Source: Rivihabitans pingtungensis (lineage in GTDB: Bacteria > Pseudomonadota > Gammaproteobacteria > Burkholderiales > Aquaspirillaceae). Taken from it: a stretch of DNA of 64,000 nt. The stretch lies in NCBI RefSeq assembly GCF_003201855.1, contig NZ_QJKI01000013.1, positions 1-64,000 of the forward strand, read 5' to 3'. Below the pieces are notes generated by a model that had not been told where the DNA came from, ran no database searches, and was given only the letters and a program-made list of their open reading frames with translations. Position 1 is the stretch's first letter. Each line of letters begins with the position of its first letter. The position numbers and the translations under genes are program-made. Below are positions 7,314 through 16,809 of the stretch, piece after piece.

Positions 7314-9239
7314 TTACAGCCAAATCCCATCCTGAATGGCTCCGGCCACACCCACCTGGTTTTCGGGTGACTCAGAAAACTGTGCCAAGGCCACCACCTT
7401 GCTGATCTTGCCCTGTTCCAATAGCTTCACCCAATAGTCATAACCGCTGACATCTGGCGCGCGGTGCAATACATTGGAATACAATTTAGACACAAACGTC
7501 TGCGTGCTGGGGGCGCTGCCATACAGCGTTTTGAACTCCTGGCTGGCAATAAAGCCAGATGCCACGCCATCCAGCGTCAGCCCGCCATCCATTTTGCTGA
7601 TCCAGTATTTCAGTCCACCTGTATCCGGGGTGCGATTGAATGCCGCTTGATACACCCGATAAGCCTTGCCTGCTGTGGCATCAATATCCAGCGCCAGGGT
7701 TTTATCGCTGAATTGAATGCGCTCGACTTGCAGCAAATGGTCTTGCACACCATTTTCGCTGACCAATACCTCACTGCTGCCCCGTTTAACCTGAAACCCA
7801 CTGCTGGCGCCCAGGTAAACCACAGTATCCAAGCCATCGCCGCCATTCAGCGTATCACCACCGCCCAGGCCAGATAAGGTATCGTTGCCAGCCAGGCCCA
7901 GCAATGTATCGGCCAGTACGCTGCCTTTCAAATTATCCGCATTGGCGCTGCCGGTGCGCTGCACGCCACTGCTGAGGGCGCTGCCGGTCAGCTGTATCAG
8001 TTGCTCGGCGGTTTTGCTGACATCGCTGAACTGAAAAATCTCGATATCCAGCAGCGTGTCCTTACCATCACGACCACTGGTTTTATCCTGTAAAATAAAA
8101 GCAGATTGCGCTTTATCATAGGCAATCTCGTAATCACTCAGCTTACCATGCAGCCGGGCGGTATCCGTCCCATCATTGCCATCCAACCGATTATTGGCGC
8201 TATTGCCCTCCAGCGTATCGTTGCCGCTACCGCCTTCTGCGTTCTCGATAATGCAGCCATAGGCAATCCCCAGTGCATCTGTCCCATCATAGGTGGGTAT
8301 GGTGCCACCCGTATTGGCGGCTGGCGCAATCCGCAGGCTGGAATAATGCCCTGGCGTTAAATCCAGTACACAATCCAGGGTATAGCGGCTGGCAGATAGG
8401 GTATCCTCGCCGCCGGCATCCCAGAGCGTCTTGAAAAAGGGCTGTGTCGGGTCAAACTCGTAGCGGTCATCGCCGCTGTGGTATTGCATATTGGCGCCAT
8501 ACAGATACTGCATGGCGGCGATGTCCAACACCATCGGGGTTTCTGGGCATATACGGTATTGCAGCCAGGTATATTTGCCGTTTACATAGCCTGCCTCTGG
8601 GTAAATATCCTTGGCAGGATTGCTGTACGACATCACCGTGTACAGACGGTTTTCCAGATTGGCCGGCAGGGTGGGCGACGAGAAAGGGTGCTTCAGGCCC
8701 AATGCATGGCCAAGCTCATGAATCAAAGCCTCGAAATTATAATCGCCCGCTGCCCAGGAATCGTTATACGAGGACGAAATTCGGGTGGAGAGCCACACAT
8801 CCCCAGCACTGGGCCAACTGCCGGGATAATAAGCCCAACCCCACGATGGGGAACCATCATCCAGATTATTCTCCGCCGAAGTCCAGGCTACCCGGATATC
8901 CCCCACTTGAGTGCTGGTTTCGCTCAGCTCGTTAAAACGCAGATTGGCGACATTGGACCAACTTTGCAAGGCTGCCCGAAAGGCGTCTTGCTGGGTGGTG
9001 TTCAAGCCAAAGCGTGTTTGCGCATTTGCTTCGTCCGTAGAAGAATAATTTCCATACCGTGAGCCGTCATAGCCGCTGAATACTGCGGATTGTCCGTCTT
9101 TCCAGGCAAAGCTGTAACTCAGTTGCACGCCTTGCCCGGTGGTGCTGCCCCATTGATCGCCAGACAGCAAGGCGGCAATCAGGGGGTTGTTGCTTGCACG
9201 GGTATCGCTATTGGATGCTGAGAAGTATGGTGAGGCCAT
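7314..9239 (-). CDS. Serralysin-like RTX metalloprotease with C-terminal DUF4214
   Basis: The 641-residue product (start at 9239, preceded by AGGAG eight bases upstream) has the metzincin zinc site HELGHALGLKH at 174-184 and a Met-turn YTVMSYS with Met203 and Tyr205. That places it in peptidase family M10B (serralysin). Glycine- and Asp-rich RTX nonapeptides (GGSGNDTLEG, LAGNDTLSGLGGGD) occur near 355-385 and 455-480. The last ~120 residues form a DUF4214 module rather than the usual serralysin C-terminus. It has no Sec signal peptide, so type I secretion is expected, with calcium binding outside the cell. No secretion genes or inhibitor gene are adjacent. Confidence 0.88.
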   Translation of the reverse strand: MASPYFSASNSDTRASNNPLIAALLSGDQWGSTTGQGVQLSYSFAWKDGQSAVFSGYDGSRYGNYSSTDEANAQTRFGLNTTQQDAFRAALQSWSNVANLRFNELSETSTQVGDIRVAWTSAENNLDDGSPSWGWAYYPGSWPSAGDVWLSTRISSSYNDSWAAGDYNFEALIHELGHALGLKHPFSSPTLPANLENRLYTVMSYSNPAKDIYPEAGYVNGKYTWLQYRICPETPMVLDIAAMQYLYGANMQYHSGDDRYEFDPTQPFFKTLWDAGGEDTLSASRYTLDCVLDLTPGHYSSLRIAPAANTGGTIPTYDGTDALGIAYGCIIENAEGGSGNDTLEGNSANNRLDGNDGTDTARLHGKLSDYEIAYDKAQSAFILQDKTSGRDGKDTLLDIEIFQFSDVSKTAEQLIQLTGSALSSGVQRTGSANADNLKGSVLADTLLGLAGNDTLSGLGGGDTLNGGDGLDTVVYLGASSGFQVKRGSSEVLVSENGVQDHLLQVERIQFSDKTLALDIDATAGKAYRVYQAAFNRTPDTGGLKYWISKMDGGLTLDGVASGFIASQEFKTLYGSAPSTQTFVSKLYSNVLHRAPDVSGYDYWVKLLEQGKISKVVALAQFSESPENQVGVAGAIQDGIWL

Positions 9240-9295
9240 GTGGGGTGCTCCTGTGTCAAGGGGGCATGGTGCCTGAAATATGGGTGGGCGACTGT

Positions 9296-9330
9296 GAAAA
9301 ACCCCACCCCGCAGATGCGGGGTGGGGTTC
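9296..9330 (-). terminator. Rho-independent terminator of the S-layer-like gene
   Basis: AACCCCACCCCGC (9300-9312) pairs perfectly with GCGGGGTGGGGTT (9317-9329) around a four-base loop. On the minus strand the stem is followed by a T run, so it terminates transcription coming from the gene that ends at 9370. Confidence 0.9.
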
Positions 9331-9369
9331 AAAGCTGGCTAAGGCGCTGTTTAGCACCTGGGCCGGGCT

Positions 9370-12300
9370 TTAGGCGATCAGATCCGCTGCCACAATACCA
9401 TCCAGCGCCACGCCAGTGAGCTTGATGACGTTGGTGTAGCCGCCCGAAGATGCACCATCAGCATCCGTCACCAGGTACGCATCGGAACCCACTTGGCCAA
9501 CATAGTAGTCCACAGTGCCGTTCAACACCCCACTTGCGGCAGTCAACAGCGTGGTCAGATCAGCAGCCACAGCCGTTGCCTTGACAAAGTTGGTCGTCGA
9601 GCCTGCTCCGGCATCTGCGCCGCCAGTCACTTGGATCTTGTCCACACCGCTCTTGAAATCGGTAATGACCGCAGTGACAACACCAGCTTTGCCATCCAGG
9701 TCTGCCGACGAGAACTTGAACGTGTCGCTGCCGCCGTTACCGGTGAGGGTGTCCAGCGAGGCGGCGGTGCCAGCGGCGCCGGCGGTGCCTTGGTGATAAC
9801 TACCACCGCTCGCTACTGTTGCCGTGCCAGAACCAGTTTTTGTCAAGTCGCCCACATCGGTGTTCGCCGTGGTGCTGGTAAAGGTGACTGCATTACCGCC
9901 CGTCACATTACCCGTGGTCCAGTTCGTCAGGTTGCCACCGCCAGCGCCAACAGTCGGCACGGTGCCGCCAGTGGAGCTAGCCGACAAACCGGTAAAAGCA
10001 GCGGTTACTTGTTCAGCAGTGGCGCCGTTGGCGCCAGCGGTGAAGGTGAGGCCATCAATGGTGAAACTTTGGCCGGCTGTGAGGTTGCTAAAACTCACGA
10101 CAACTGTCTCTTTGCTGCCTGCGGTGCCATCACTCGGAGTCCCTACAGAGACACCGGTGCCACTTGTCGTCAAAGGGGTAAGGTCACCATTGTTAGCACC
10201 CGTGAAAGTCACCGACGTAGAGGTAGCCGCAACCGTAGTCCATGAGGACGACAAAGTATTGCTGAACGAACCCGCTGCCGCAATCGTCGTCCCAGTGCCA
10301 TTTGCTGCTTGCCCAGCAAAGAAGGCCGCCACTTGTGCCGCACTGGCGCCAGCGGAGCCAGCAGTAAAGGTGAGACTGCCCAGGGTCACGGTTTGGCCAT
10401 TGGACAGCGCGGAGAAGGTGACTGCTGCGTTTTCGGTGACTGCGGGTGTAACTGTACCAGCGCCGGTGATGTCGCCGCCATTGATCACATCATTACCTGC
10501 GCCACCAATCAGAATATCGGACTTGGTAGAACCAGTCACCGTCAGTTTGCCGGTGAATGCCGAGGCATCAACCTTGGAGCCAATCGCCGTGCCAGCCAGG
10601 GCGTTGGTGATGGTCAGGTCGTTAGAGCCGGTGATGGTGTAAGCCGAGTTGTCGGCATTGCCAAGGGTGGTGATGGTGTTGGTGCCAGTGCCATCGCCAT
10701 TGGATGCCAGTGCCACGGTAGTTTGGCCGATGCTCAGCGTGCCGCCAACGGTCAGGCCCGTGCTGGTGGCGCCACCAATTTTCAAAGCCAGGTCGCTCAC
10801 GCCAGCCGCCGATGCCATGGTGATGTTGTTGGAGTGGTCGCCAGTGATCCAGGCAGTGCTGCCGGTTGCCATATTGGTGACGCTTTGCGCGCCATTGCCA
10901 TCAAACGAGAAGGTCTTGATGCTGGTCAGCTTGCTGGCATCTACGGTCAGCGCTGTTGCGCTGGCGTTCATGCCCAGCACTTCAAAGTTTTTCAGGTCAT
11001 TCAGCGCCTTGTATTCAGCAGCGGTCAAAGCCGTGTCGCTGATCACCACTTTGTCGGTGCCTGCGCCGCCGTCCAGTTGTGCGCCAGAGGTAAAGGCGCC
11101 CAGTTGATCATTGGCGAAGGTCAGCACATCATCACCTGCGCCACCGGCAAAAGTGAAGCCAGCTTTCAGCGTAGCGTTGCTCAGATTGGCGCTGACGCCA
11201 CCAGCCGTCATCGCGCTGCTGTCCAGGCTATCCAGGTTCGGGACATCGGTACCAGCCAGGGTGAAGCTCAGGCTTTTATCGCCGCTGGCCACCAGTTTGG
11301 TCACTGCGGAGCCTACGTCCAGGGTGCCGATCTTGTTGCTGTTGCCGGTGGAGGAGATGTTGACGGTGGTGGTGGCGGTGCCATTAACCGTGAGGCCGGT
11401 CGGCGTAATACCTTTTTTGTATTGGAAGCCGTTCAGGTTCAGGTTGACCGAGGTTTCGGTGTTGTCGGCAGTCCAAACTGTACCCGCTCCAGCGGCAGCG
11501 CCCGCTGCGGTAGCCAGCGATACAGCAACGCCTTTGCCCGTGGTCAGGCTCACGCCACCACTGGCATCTTCCACTGCCAGCTTGGTTACACCGGTCAGGG
11601 CGGAAATATCGATGCTCACTGTGTTACCCGGATTGACATAATCCAGCACTTCGATGTTTTTCAGACCCAGCGGCACAGTAGCGCCGCCATAAATCTTCAG
11701 GGTGTCGGTGCCTGCGCCACCATCCAGTTGGTCGGCAGTGCTCAAAGTAGTCGGGGAGCCAACGCTGCCCAGGAAAGTATCGTTGCCAGCGGTGCCGGTC
11801 AGGTTGTCCACGCCCGTGGTCAGGGTAATGGTGGAGCCGCTGGCGGCCACGTTGTTTTGCACGGTGGTGATGATTTTGGTGACGCTGTCGGTATTCGGCA
11901 CGGTGGCGGCATCGCTGGTCACGGCGGCCAGCCAGGCTTTCACTGCTTCCAGGCCCGTGCTGCTCACGCCAGCGTAGGCCAGCACTTCAGCGGTGGTGTC
12001 CAGTGCGGTGGTAAAGGCGCCGGCAGCGGCGACTTTGTTGGTGATGATGGTGGCGTCGGTGCCTTGGGCGCCCTTGTTGATGGCGTCAGCGATGTTGCCG
12101 ATGGCCAGCTTGCCTTGGGTGAGCTGGTTCACCCAGTAGTTCAGACCTTCGATGTCGGGGGCATGGCCGAACAGGTTTTGGTATACTGCGTTCACCAGTT
12201 GGGTGTTGTTCATGCCAGAGTACAGTGACTTGTACTCGGCAGACTGAGCAAAGGTATTCAGCAGCTCGGCAGAGTTGCCGGTGTAGGCCAGCCAGTAGTT

Positions 12301-12375
12301 CAGGCCTTCGACATCGGCCGGACGGTTAAAGAAAGCCACGTAGGCATTTTGAATTTGGGCGGTGGTCAAGGCCAT
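9370..12375 (-). CDS. Large S-layer/RTX-like DUF4214 protein (paralogue 1)
   Basis: The 1001-residue product starts at 12375 (AGGAG upstream). The opening MALTTAQIQNAYVAFFNRPA is almost identical to that of the gene at 22200. Residues 5-110 hold two DUF4214-type segments (PADVEGLNYW, APDIEGLNYW). The body is Thr/Gly/Ala/Asn-rich with scattered RTX-like GTAGNDTF, GGAGDDVL and GGAGNDVING motifs, as in Caulobacter-type S-layer and adhesin proteins exported by type I systems. About residues 655-890 hold a duplicated beta-rich domain missing from the paralogue. The C-terminus (TDFKSGVDKIQV and after) fits a type I secretion signal region. Surface array or adhesin is inferred. Confidence 0.8.
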   Translation of the reverse strand: MALTTAQIQNAYVAFFNRPADVEGLNYWLAYTGNSAELLNTFAQSAEYKSLYSGMNNTQLVNAVYQNLFGHAPDIEGLNYWVNQLTQGKLAIGNIADAINKGAQGTDATIITNKVAAAGAFTTALDTTAEVLAYAGVSSTGLEAVKAWLAAVTSDAATVPNTDSVTKIITTVQNNVAASGSTITLTTGVDNLTGTAGNDTFLGSVGSPTTLSTADQLDGGAGTDTLKIYGGATVPLGLKNIEVLDYVNPGNTVSIDISALTGVTKLAVEDASGGVSLTTGKGVAVSLATAAGAAAGAGTVWTADNTETSVNLNLNGFQYKKGITPTGLTVNGTATTTVNISSTGNSNKIGTLDVGSAVTKLVASGDKSLSFTLAGTDVPNLDSLDSSAMTAGGVSANLSNATLKAGFTFAGGAGDDVLTFANDQLGAFTSGAQLDGGAGTDKVVISDTALTAAEYKALNDLKNFEVLGMNASATALTVDASKLTSIKTFSFDGNGAQSVTNMATGSTAWITGDHSNNITMASAAGVSDLALKIGGATSTGLTVGGTLSIGQTTVALASNGDGTGTNTITTLGNADNSAYTITGSNDLTITNALAGTAIGSKVDASAFTGKLTVTGSTKSDILIGGAGNDVINGGDITGAGTVTPAVTENAAVTFSALSNGQTVTLGSLTFTAGSAGASAAQVAAFFAGQAANGTGTTIAAAGSFSNTLSSSWTTVAATSTSVTFTGANNGDLTPLTTSGTGVSVGTPSDGTAGSKETVVVSFSNLTAGQSFTIDGLTFTAGANGATAEQVTAAFTGLSASSTGGTVPTVGAGGGNLTNWTTGNVTGGNAVTFTSTTANTDVGDLTKTGSGTATVASGGSYHQGTAGAAGTAASLDTLTGNGGSDTFKFSSADLDGKAGVVTAVITDFKSGVDKIQVTGGADAGAGSTTNFVKATAVAADLTTLLTAASGVLNGTVDYYVGQVGSDAYLVTDADGASSGGYTNVIKLTGVALDGIVAADLIA

Positions 12376-12805
12376 CTTCACAACTCCTGAAAGTTTGCAA
12401 GGCATCTTTTCCTTTGTTTTCAAGGTGTTGTGTAAATCCTATTTAAATAAAATCCGGGATTCTTACTATTTACCTGCCTAATTAGATTCTATTGGCTTAT
12501 TGGTTTTCTCTTCCGGCTTGTCAATACCCTGCTTTTGCTTTATTCTGCGCCGCGCTGTAGTAAAGTGCGCGGGCAGGGTTTCTTCCTACTGGTTTCCTAC
12601 TGGTTTTGATTTTTCGGGGCGAGCAATATTTTGTTGCCGAGCTGGAAAATACCCTCTTCCTGCGATAGATTTAAATCTGCATTTCCCCTTGCTCATTTTA
12701 TCTGGAGATGAATCATGGACGGTCAATATATAGTTTTTGCCATTATATGTGGCGAGGCGATGGCCGTATGGGCGAAGCTGGATTTTTGTGGTGAAGGGAA
12801 ATGCA
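12376..12805. promoter_or_regulatory. Divergent intergenic region, S-layer-like gene / recombinase
   Basis: This AT-rich spacer separates the minus-strand DUF4214 gene from the plus-strand recombinase. On the minus strand a TTGACA (12524-12519) could be a -35 for the DUF4214 gene, but the matching -10 is poor. The plus strand has a direct duplication of tttcctactgg near 12585-12607. No att-like duplication or tRNA was seen. Confidence 0.4.
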
Positions 12806-13969
12806 ATGCCAAGTTGTGCGCTGACTTCCGAATTATTGGCTGGGCTGCCGTTGCGCGTGCCAAGACGAGGTTCGGTGAATTATTTTGATACAGAAACCAA
12901 GGGCTTCATGCTGGAGCATCGCGCCAGCGGTGGGGCAACTTGGTATTTTCGCTACCGGGATGCGGGCGGAGTGGTGCGTCAGCAGCGGATTGGCGCTTAC
13001 CCCGAGTTGCCGCTGGCGCAGGCGCGGGTGCGCGCCTTGCAGATGCGCGAGCGGGTGGATGCTGGGCAGGCGCCGCAAGAGGTGGTGCGGCCTGTGGTGG
13101 CGTTGCCTACGCTGGCGGAGTTTGTGGCCAGCCGCTATCTGCCCTATGTGCAGTCGCGCAAGCGCAGTTGGGCGCTGGATGAGGTGTTGTTGCGCCTGCA
13201 TGTGTTGCCGTGGATGGGCAATAAGCGGCTGGATGAGATCAGCCGCCACGATGTGCTGACCATGCACGAGACGCTGCGCCAGGGCGGCTATGCGGCAGGG
13301 ACGTGTAATCGGGTGCTGGTGCTTATTAAATATGTATTCAATTGCGCCATTCGCTGGGAAGTGCTGGAAAAGAATAATCCCTGCGCCAATGTGCCGCTGT
13401 TTGAAGACCGAGGTGCGCGCGAGCGGTATTTGTCGCCGGACGAGGTGCAGCGCTTGTTTGCCGAGCTGGATCGTTCGCCGCAGCCGCAGATAGGGCAGAT
13501 TATCCGCTTGTTGCTGTTTACTGGGGCGCGCAAGCGGGAGGTGTTGGACGCGCGTTGGGAGCATGTGGATATGGAGCGGCGCTTGTTGACCGTGCCTTTA
13601 TCCAAATCGGGTAAGAAAAGGCATGTTCCATTGTCCGATGCGGCGATGGAGGTGTTGCAGGGTGTGCAGCGTCAGCCAGACATGCCTTGGGTGTTTTTCA
13701 ATCCACGCACTCGCCTGCCGTGGGCCACGCTGTTTGCGAGCTGGGATGCCGCCCGTCGGCGCGCCGGGCTGGCTGAGGTGCGCATGCATGATTTGCGGCA
13801 TTCTTTTGCCAGTTTCTTGGTGAATTCCGGGCGTTCTTTGTATGAGGTGCAGCGCTTGCTGGGCCATCACGACCCGAAGGTGACCATGCGTTACGCGCAT
13901 TTGTCGCCAGCGGCGTTGATTGAGGCGGCCAATACCGTGGGCCAGGCGTTGTCCCGGACTTTGGTGTAG
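12806..13969 (+). CDS. Tyrosine recombinase/integrase
   Basis: The 387-residue protein has the phage-integrase architecture. It has an N-terminal arm domain (YFRYRDAGGVVRQQRIGAYP, typical of P4-type integrases), a core-binding domain near 100-195, and the catalytic domain. Visible catalytic residues are Arg242 (TGARKRE), Lys in SKSGKKRHVP, His328/Arg331 (HDLRH), His354 (LGHH) and Tyr363 (MRYAHL). The start at 12806 is preceded by GAAGGGA and is preferred over the upstream in-frame ATG at 12737. It has no excisionase, cargo or tRNA next to it, so it may be an island relic or act on nearby surface-protein DNA. The latter is speculation. Confidence 0.88.
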   Translation: MPSCALTSELLAGLPLRVPRRGSVNYFDTETKGFMLEHRASGGATWYFRYRDAGGVVRQQRIGAYPELPLAQARVRALQMRERVDAGQAPQEVVRPVVALPTLAEFVASRYLPYVQSRKRSWALDEVLLRLHVLPWMGNKRLDEISRHDVLTMHETLRQGGYAAGTCNRVLVLIKYVFNCAIRWEVLEKNNPCANVPLFEDRGARERYLSPDEVQRLFAELDRSPQPQIGQIIRLLLFTGARKREVLDARWEHVDMERRLLTVPLSKSGKKRHVPLSDAAMEVLQGVQRQPDMPWVFFNPRTRLPWATLFASWDAARRRAGLAEVRMHDLRHSFASFLVNSGRSLYEVQRLLGHHDPKVTMRYAHLSPAALIEAANTVGQALSRTLV

Positions 13970-13974
13970 GGGGA

Positions 13975-14910
13975 TTAACCCTGCTTGTCAGCCATGCTGT
14001 CGGTGGCGGCCCGCCCCGCCAGCAGCGCCAGGCAGCGTTCGCGCAAAAATTCGCGCAGCTGTCGCACGGTGGGCGAGAGTTGGCGGCGGTCGGCGCACAG
14101 CAGGTAAAGCGGCGCGGGTTCGCCTTGCCATTCCGGGCATACCCGCAGCAGCCGGCCGGCGGCCAGGTCGGGGGCAAGGTCAAGCTGGGATTTATACACC
14201 AGGCCGTGGCCGGCCACCGCCCAGCGGCGCACCACGTCGGCGTCGTCAGCGCTGCGGTCGCCGGCCACTTGCTGCACCCACTCGCCGCCGTCGCGCCAAA
14301 AGCGCCAGCGGTTATGCAGGCGTTCGCCGACGGTAAAACACAGGCAGTTATGCTCGGCCAGCGCCTGCGGGCAGCCCGGCGCGCCGTGGCGGGCCAGGTA
14401 GCTGGGCGCGGCGCACAGCACGCGCCGGCATTCGGCCAGCGGCAGCGCCACCAGATTGGAATCCGGCGGCAGGCCAAAGCGGATGGCCAGGTCCACCGGC
14501 TCGCGGTACATATCAGCCAGCCGGTCAGACAGGCTCAGGCGCAGCTGCACATGCGGGTGGGCGCGCTGAAAGTCGTCCAGCCAGCCCAGCGCCAGGTTGC
14601 GGCCAAAGTCGGACGGCATCGACAGGTGCAGCACTTCGCGCAGCGGCGCGGCCTGTGGGTGCAGCTCGGCCAGCGCTTGCTGATAGCTGGCCAGCATCTG
14701 GCGGGCGTGGGCGACAAAGCGTTCGCCGTGCTGGGTCAGCCGCAGGCTGCGGGTGGAGCGCAGGCACAGCACACAGCCCAGCTCGTCTTCCAGCCGCTTG
14801 ATGGCCAGGCTGGCCACGGCGGGCGACACGCCCAGCTCGCGCGCAGCGGCGGAGACGCTGCCGCGCTCGGCGGTGCGCACCAGGATTTGCAGGTCTTGCA
14901 GGCCGCGCAT
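13975..14910 (-). CDS. LysR-family transcriptional regulator
   Basis: This is a 311-residue regulator with an N-terminal winged helix-turn-helix (GSVSAAARELGVSPAVASLAIKRLEDELG, split at the usual helix boundaries) and a C-terminal LysR substrate-binding domain of type 2. It is transcribed divergently from the nitroreductase at 15028 across a 117-base spacer. In the LysR family this arrangement often means the regulator controls the divergent gene, probably in response to a redox-active or electrophilic compound. It ends five bases after the recombinase in a convergent arrangement. Confidence 0.88.
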   Translation of the reverse strand: MRGLQDLQILVRTAERGSVSAAARELGVSPAVASLAIKRLEDELGCVLCLRSTRSLRLTQHGERFVAHARQMLASYQQALAELHPQAAPLREVLHLSMPSDFGRNLALGWLDDFQRAHPHVQLRLSLSDRLADMYREPVDLAIRFGLPPDSNLVALPLAECRRVLCAAPSYLARHGAPGCPQALAEHNCLCFTVGERLHNRWRFWRDGGEWVQQVAGDRSADDADVVRRWAVAGHGLVYKSQLDLAPDLAAGRLLRVCPEWQGEPAPLYLLCADRRQLSPTVRQLREFLRERCLALLAGRAATDSMADKQG

Positions 14911-15027
14911 TGTCAATTTCCTGTTGAAAGTAAATTGCTGATTGGCAAGTTTATCTGCAAAGTAAAAGCGGGCACACTGAGGGTCGTGTTTTTTGTTGTC
15001 AATTTGCCATTTCGTGAGAGGCCCGCC

Positions 15028-15681
15028 ATGGACATCGCCCGCATCGCCACCACCCGCTACACCAGCAAAGCCTTCGACCCCAGCCGCAAGATTCCGGCCG
15101 CGCAGATCGAGCAGCTGAAAACTCTGCTGCGCTACAGCCCGTCGTCCACCAATTCGCAGCCCTGGCACTTTGTGCTGGCCAGCACTGAGGCCGGCAAGGC
15201 CAAGGTGGCCGAGTCCACCAGCGGGTTTTATGTGTTCAACGCCGCCAAGGTGCAAAACGCCTCGCATGTGGTGGTGCTGTGCGCGCGCAGCGAGATGACC
15301 GATGCCCATCTGGCGCGCCTGCTGGCGCAGGAAGAGCAAGACGGCCGCTTTGCCACGCCCGAGGCCAAGGCCGGCCAGAACAACGGCCGCACCTACTTTG
15401 CCAATATGCACCGCTTTGACCTGAAAGACGCCCAGCACTGGATGGAAAAACAGGTTTATCTGGCGCTGGGCACGCTGCTGCTGGGCGCCGCCGCGCTGGA
15501 AATCGATGCCTGCCCGATTGAAGGCTTTGACGTGAAACTGCTGAACGATGCGCTGGACCTGCGCGGCAAGGGCTTTACCGCCGTGGCGCTGGTGGCGCTG
15601 GGCTATCGCGCGGCGGATGACTTTAACGCCGCCCTGCCCAAGTCGCGCTTGCCGATGGACGAGGTGCTGAGCGAGATTTGA
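15028..15681 (+). CDS. nfsB: Oxygen-insensitive NAD(P)H nitroreductase (NfsB type)
   Basis: The product is 217 residues, exactly the length of E. coli NfsB, and starts MDIARIATTRYTSKAFDPS. The N-terminal FMN-binding motif (RYTSKAFD) and the SSTNSQPWHF segment are typical of the family. The enzyme uses FMN to reduce nitroaromatics, quinones and flavins with NAD(P)H. GAGAGG lies about eight bases before the ATG. A LysR gene is divergent and probably regulates it. Assignment as NfsB rather than a close dihydropteridine reductase is good, but not absolute. Confidence 0.88.
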   Translation: MDIARIATTRYTSKAFDPSRKIPAAQIEQLKTLLRYSPSSTNSQPWHFVLASTEAGKAKVAESTSGFYVFNAAKVQNASHVVVLCARSEMTDAHLARLLAQEEQDGRFATPEAKAGQNNGRTYFANMHRFDLKDAQHWMEKQVYLALGTLLLGAAALEIDACPIEGFDVKLLNDALDLRGKGFTAVALVALGYRAADDFNAALPKSRLPMDEVLSEI

Positions 15682-15768
15682 GTGTAGGAGCAGGGCGCAG
15701 GCTGACAAACTTGCGTGGCAGTGCCCGATATGCGCAGACGCACATATCGGGCGTGAGTTGGGCGGGGG

Positions 15769-16098
15769 TTATTTGGGCGGACTTTGATTGGAGTGCTCAG
15801 GAAGGCCAAGGTAACGGGCTTTCTGATGTTTGGCCAACAAAAGCATGGCGATGCAGGCGGCTATGCTGCCCGCCCCTACTAAGTTCAAGAGAGCACCACA
15901 GGCGGCAAGTTCCATGGTATCACGGGTCTTGGAAATCAGCATTTGCGGGCTATAGCCACTGCTCTTATCCCAAGTCGATTGCATCTTTCTCACATTGATA
16001 TTGTGAATATCCCCTTCAGCTCCTATGGCTTTGGCCGCTTTGGCGGCCATAAAGCGCAAGTGAAGGTAGGTCAATATATATGGCGTCAAATTTTTCAT
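15769..16098 (-). CDS. Small hypothetical membrane protein
   Basis: This 109-residue protein starts at 16098 with GGAGAG upstream. The N-terminal half is mixed and basic (MKNLTPYILTYLHLRFMAAK). One clear hydrophobic segment of about 25 residues lies near 63-88 (ACGALLNLVGAGSIAACIAM), followed by a short polar tail with two prolines. I do not recognise a family. Base composition is less GC-rich than the neighbours, which may mean recent acquisition. Its two neighbours are unrelated in function. Confidence 0.55.
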   Translation of the reverse strand: MKNLTPYILTYLHLRFMAAKAAKAIGAEGDIHNINVRKMQSTWDKSSGYSPQMLISKTRDTMELAACGALLNLVGAGSIAACIAMLLLAKHQKARYLGLPEHSNQSPPK

Positions 16099-16206
16099 GC
16101 TGATCTCTCCATTTTGACAGGGCAAGCAGTCAGATCACTGCGGCAGCCTGCCCCAGTGACTCCAGGTTTCGTACAATGCGGTTTTGCGCATGCAGCGGAC
16201 TCTCCG

Positions 16207-16800
16207 ATGACCATCACCGTCTTGTTTCCCACCGCCACCGAGGCCAGCCGGTTTCAGCACCCCAGGGTGCGCAGCGTGATTTCCGGTGTCGGGCTGACCG
16301 CCACCGCCTACGCCACGGGCAAGCTGATTCACCAGGAACGCCCGGACTGGCTGATTCTGGCCGGGATTGCCGGGGTGTACCCGCATGCGCCGCTGTCGGT
16401 GGGTCAGGTGGCCCTGGTGGCATCTGAAGCGGAAGGCGACCTGGGGTTTTTCACCCCACAGGGCTTTGCCCATTTGTCAGCGCTGCCGCTGGACATGGAC
16501 TTTGAACGTCGCCACACCTTGCACTGCCCGCATATTGAGGCTGTCAGCGGTTTTCAGCTGGCGCGCAGCCTGTCATTGAATGCGGCGATGGCGCCGTTTG
16601 TGAACAGTGCGGCGGTGGACATTGAAAATATGGAAGGTGCGGCATTTTTTCATGTCTGCCTGCAGGAGAATGTCCGCTTTTTGCAGCTGCGGGCGATTTC
16701 CAATGTGGCGCAGCCCGGCGAGGACGATTGGGACATGGCCGGCTCGGTGCAGGCACTGACCGACGGTTTGCACCGGCTGCTGGCCCAACTGGGGGCGTAG
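16207..16800 (+). CDS. Nucleoside phosphorylase/nucleosidase, futalosine-hydrolase-like
   Basis: The 197-residue product has the PNP/MTA-nucleosidase fold signatures: an N-terminal strand (MTITVLFPTATEA), ISGVGLTATAYATG, ILAGIAGVYP, and the nucleoside-binding block ENMEGAAFFHVCL near 140-152. An ISNV segment follows at about 165. The ENMEGAAFF version and the short length are closer to futalosine hydrolase (MqnB, menaquinone pathway) than to MTA/SAH nucleosidase. No other mqn genes are in the window, so the substrate is not settled. A weak Shine-Dalgarno precedes the ATG. Confidence 0.65.
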   Translation: MTITVLFPTATEASRFQHPRVRSVISGVGLTATAYATGKLIHQERPDWLILAGIAGVYPHAPLSVGQVALVASEAEGDLGFFTPQGFAHLSALPLDMDFERRHTLHCPHIEAVSGFQLARSLSLNAAMAPFVNSAAVDIENMEGAAFFHVCLQENVRFLQLRAISNVAQPGEDDWDMAGSVQALTDGLHRLLAQLGA

Positions 16801-16809
16801 CGTGGGTCG

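Noticed and set aside
12500..12733. Small plus-strand frame before the recombinase
   Set aside because: No ribosome site or family features; the region is AT-rich regulatory DNA.
12376..13974. A complete integrative element around the tyrosine recombinase
   Set aside because: No tRNA or direct-repeat attachment site, excisionase or cargo was found; the gene is listed as a lone recombinase.
13975..15708. A 577-codon minus-strand frame covering the LysR gene and the nitroreductase region
   Set aside because: Only the part from 14910 down to 13975 has LysR similarity. The remainder is the antisense of nfsB on the plus strand and is a high-GC shadow frame.
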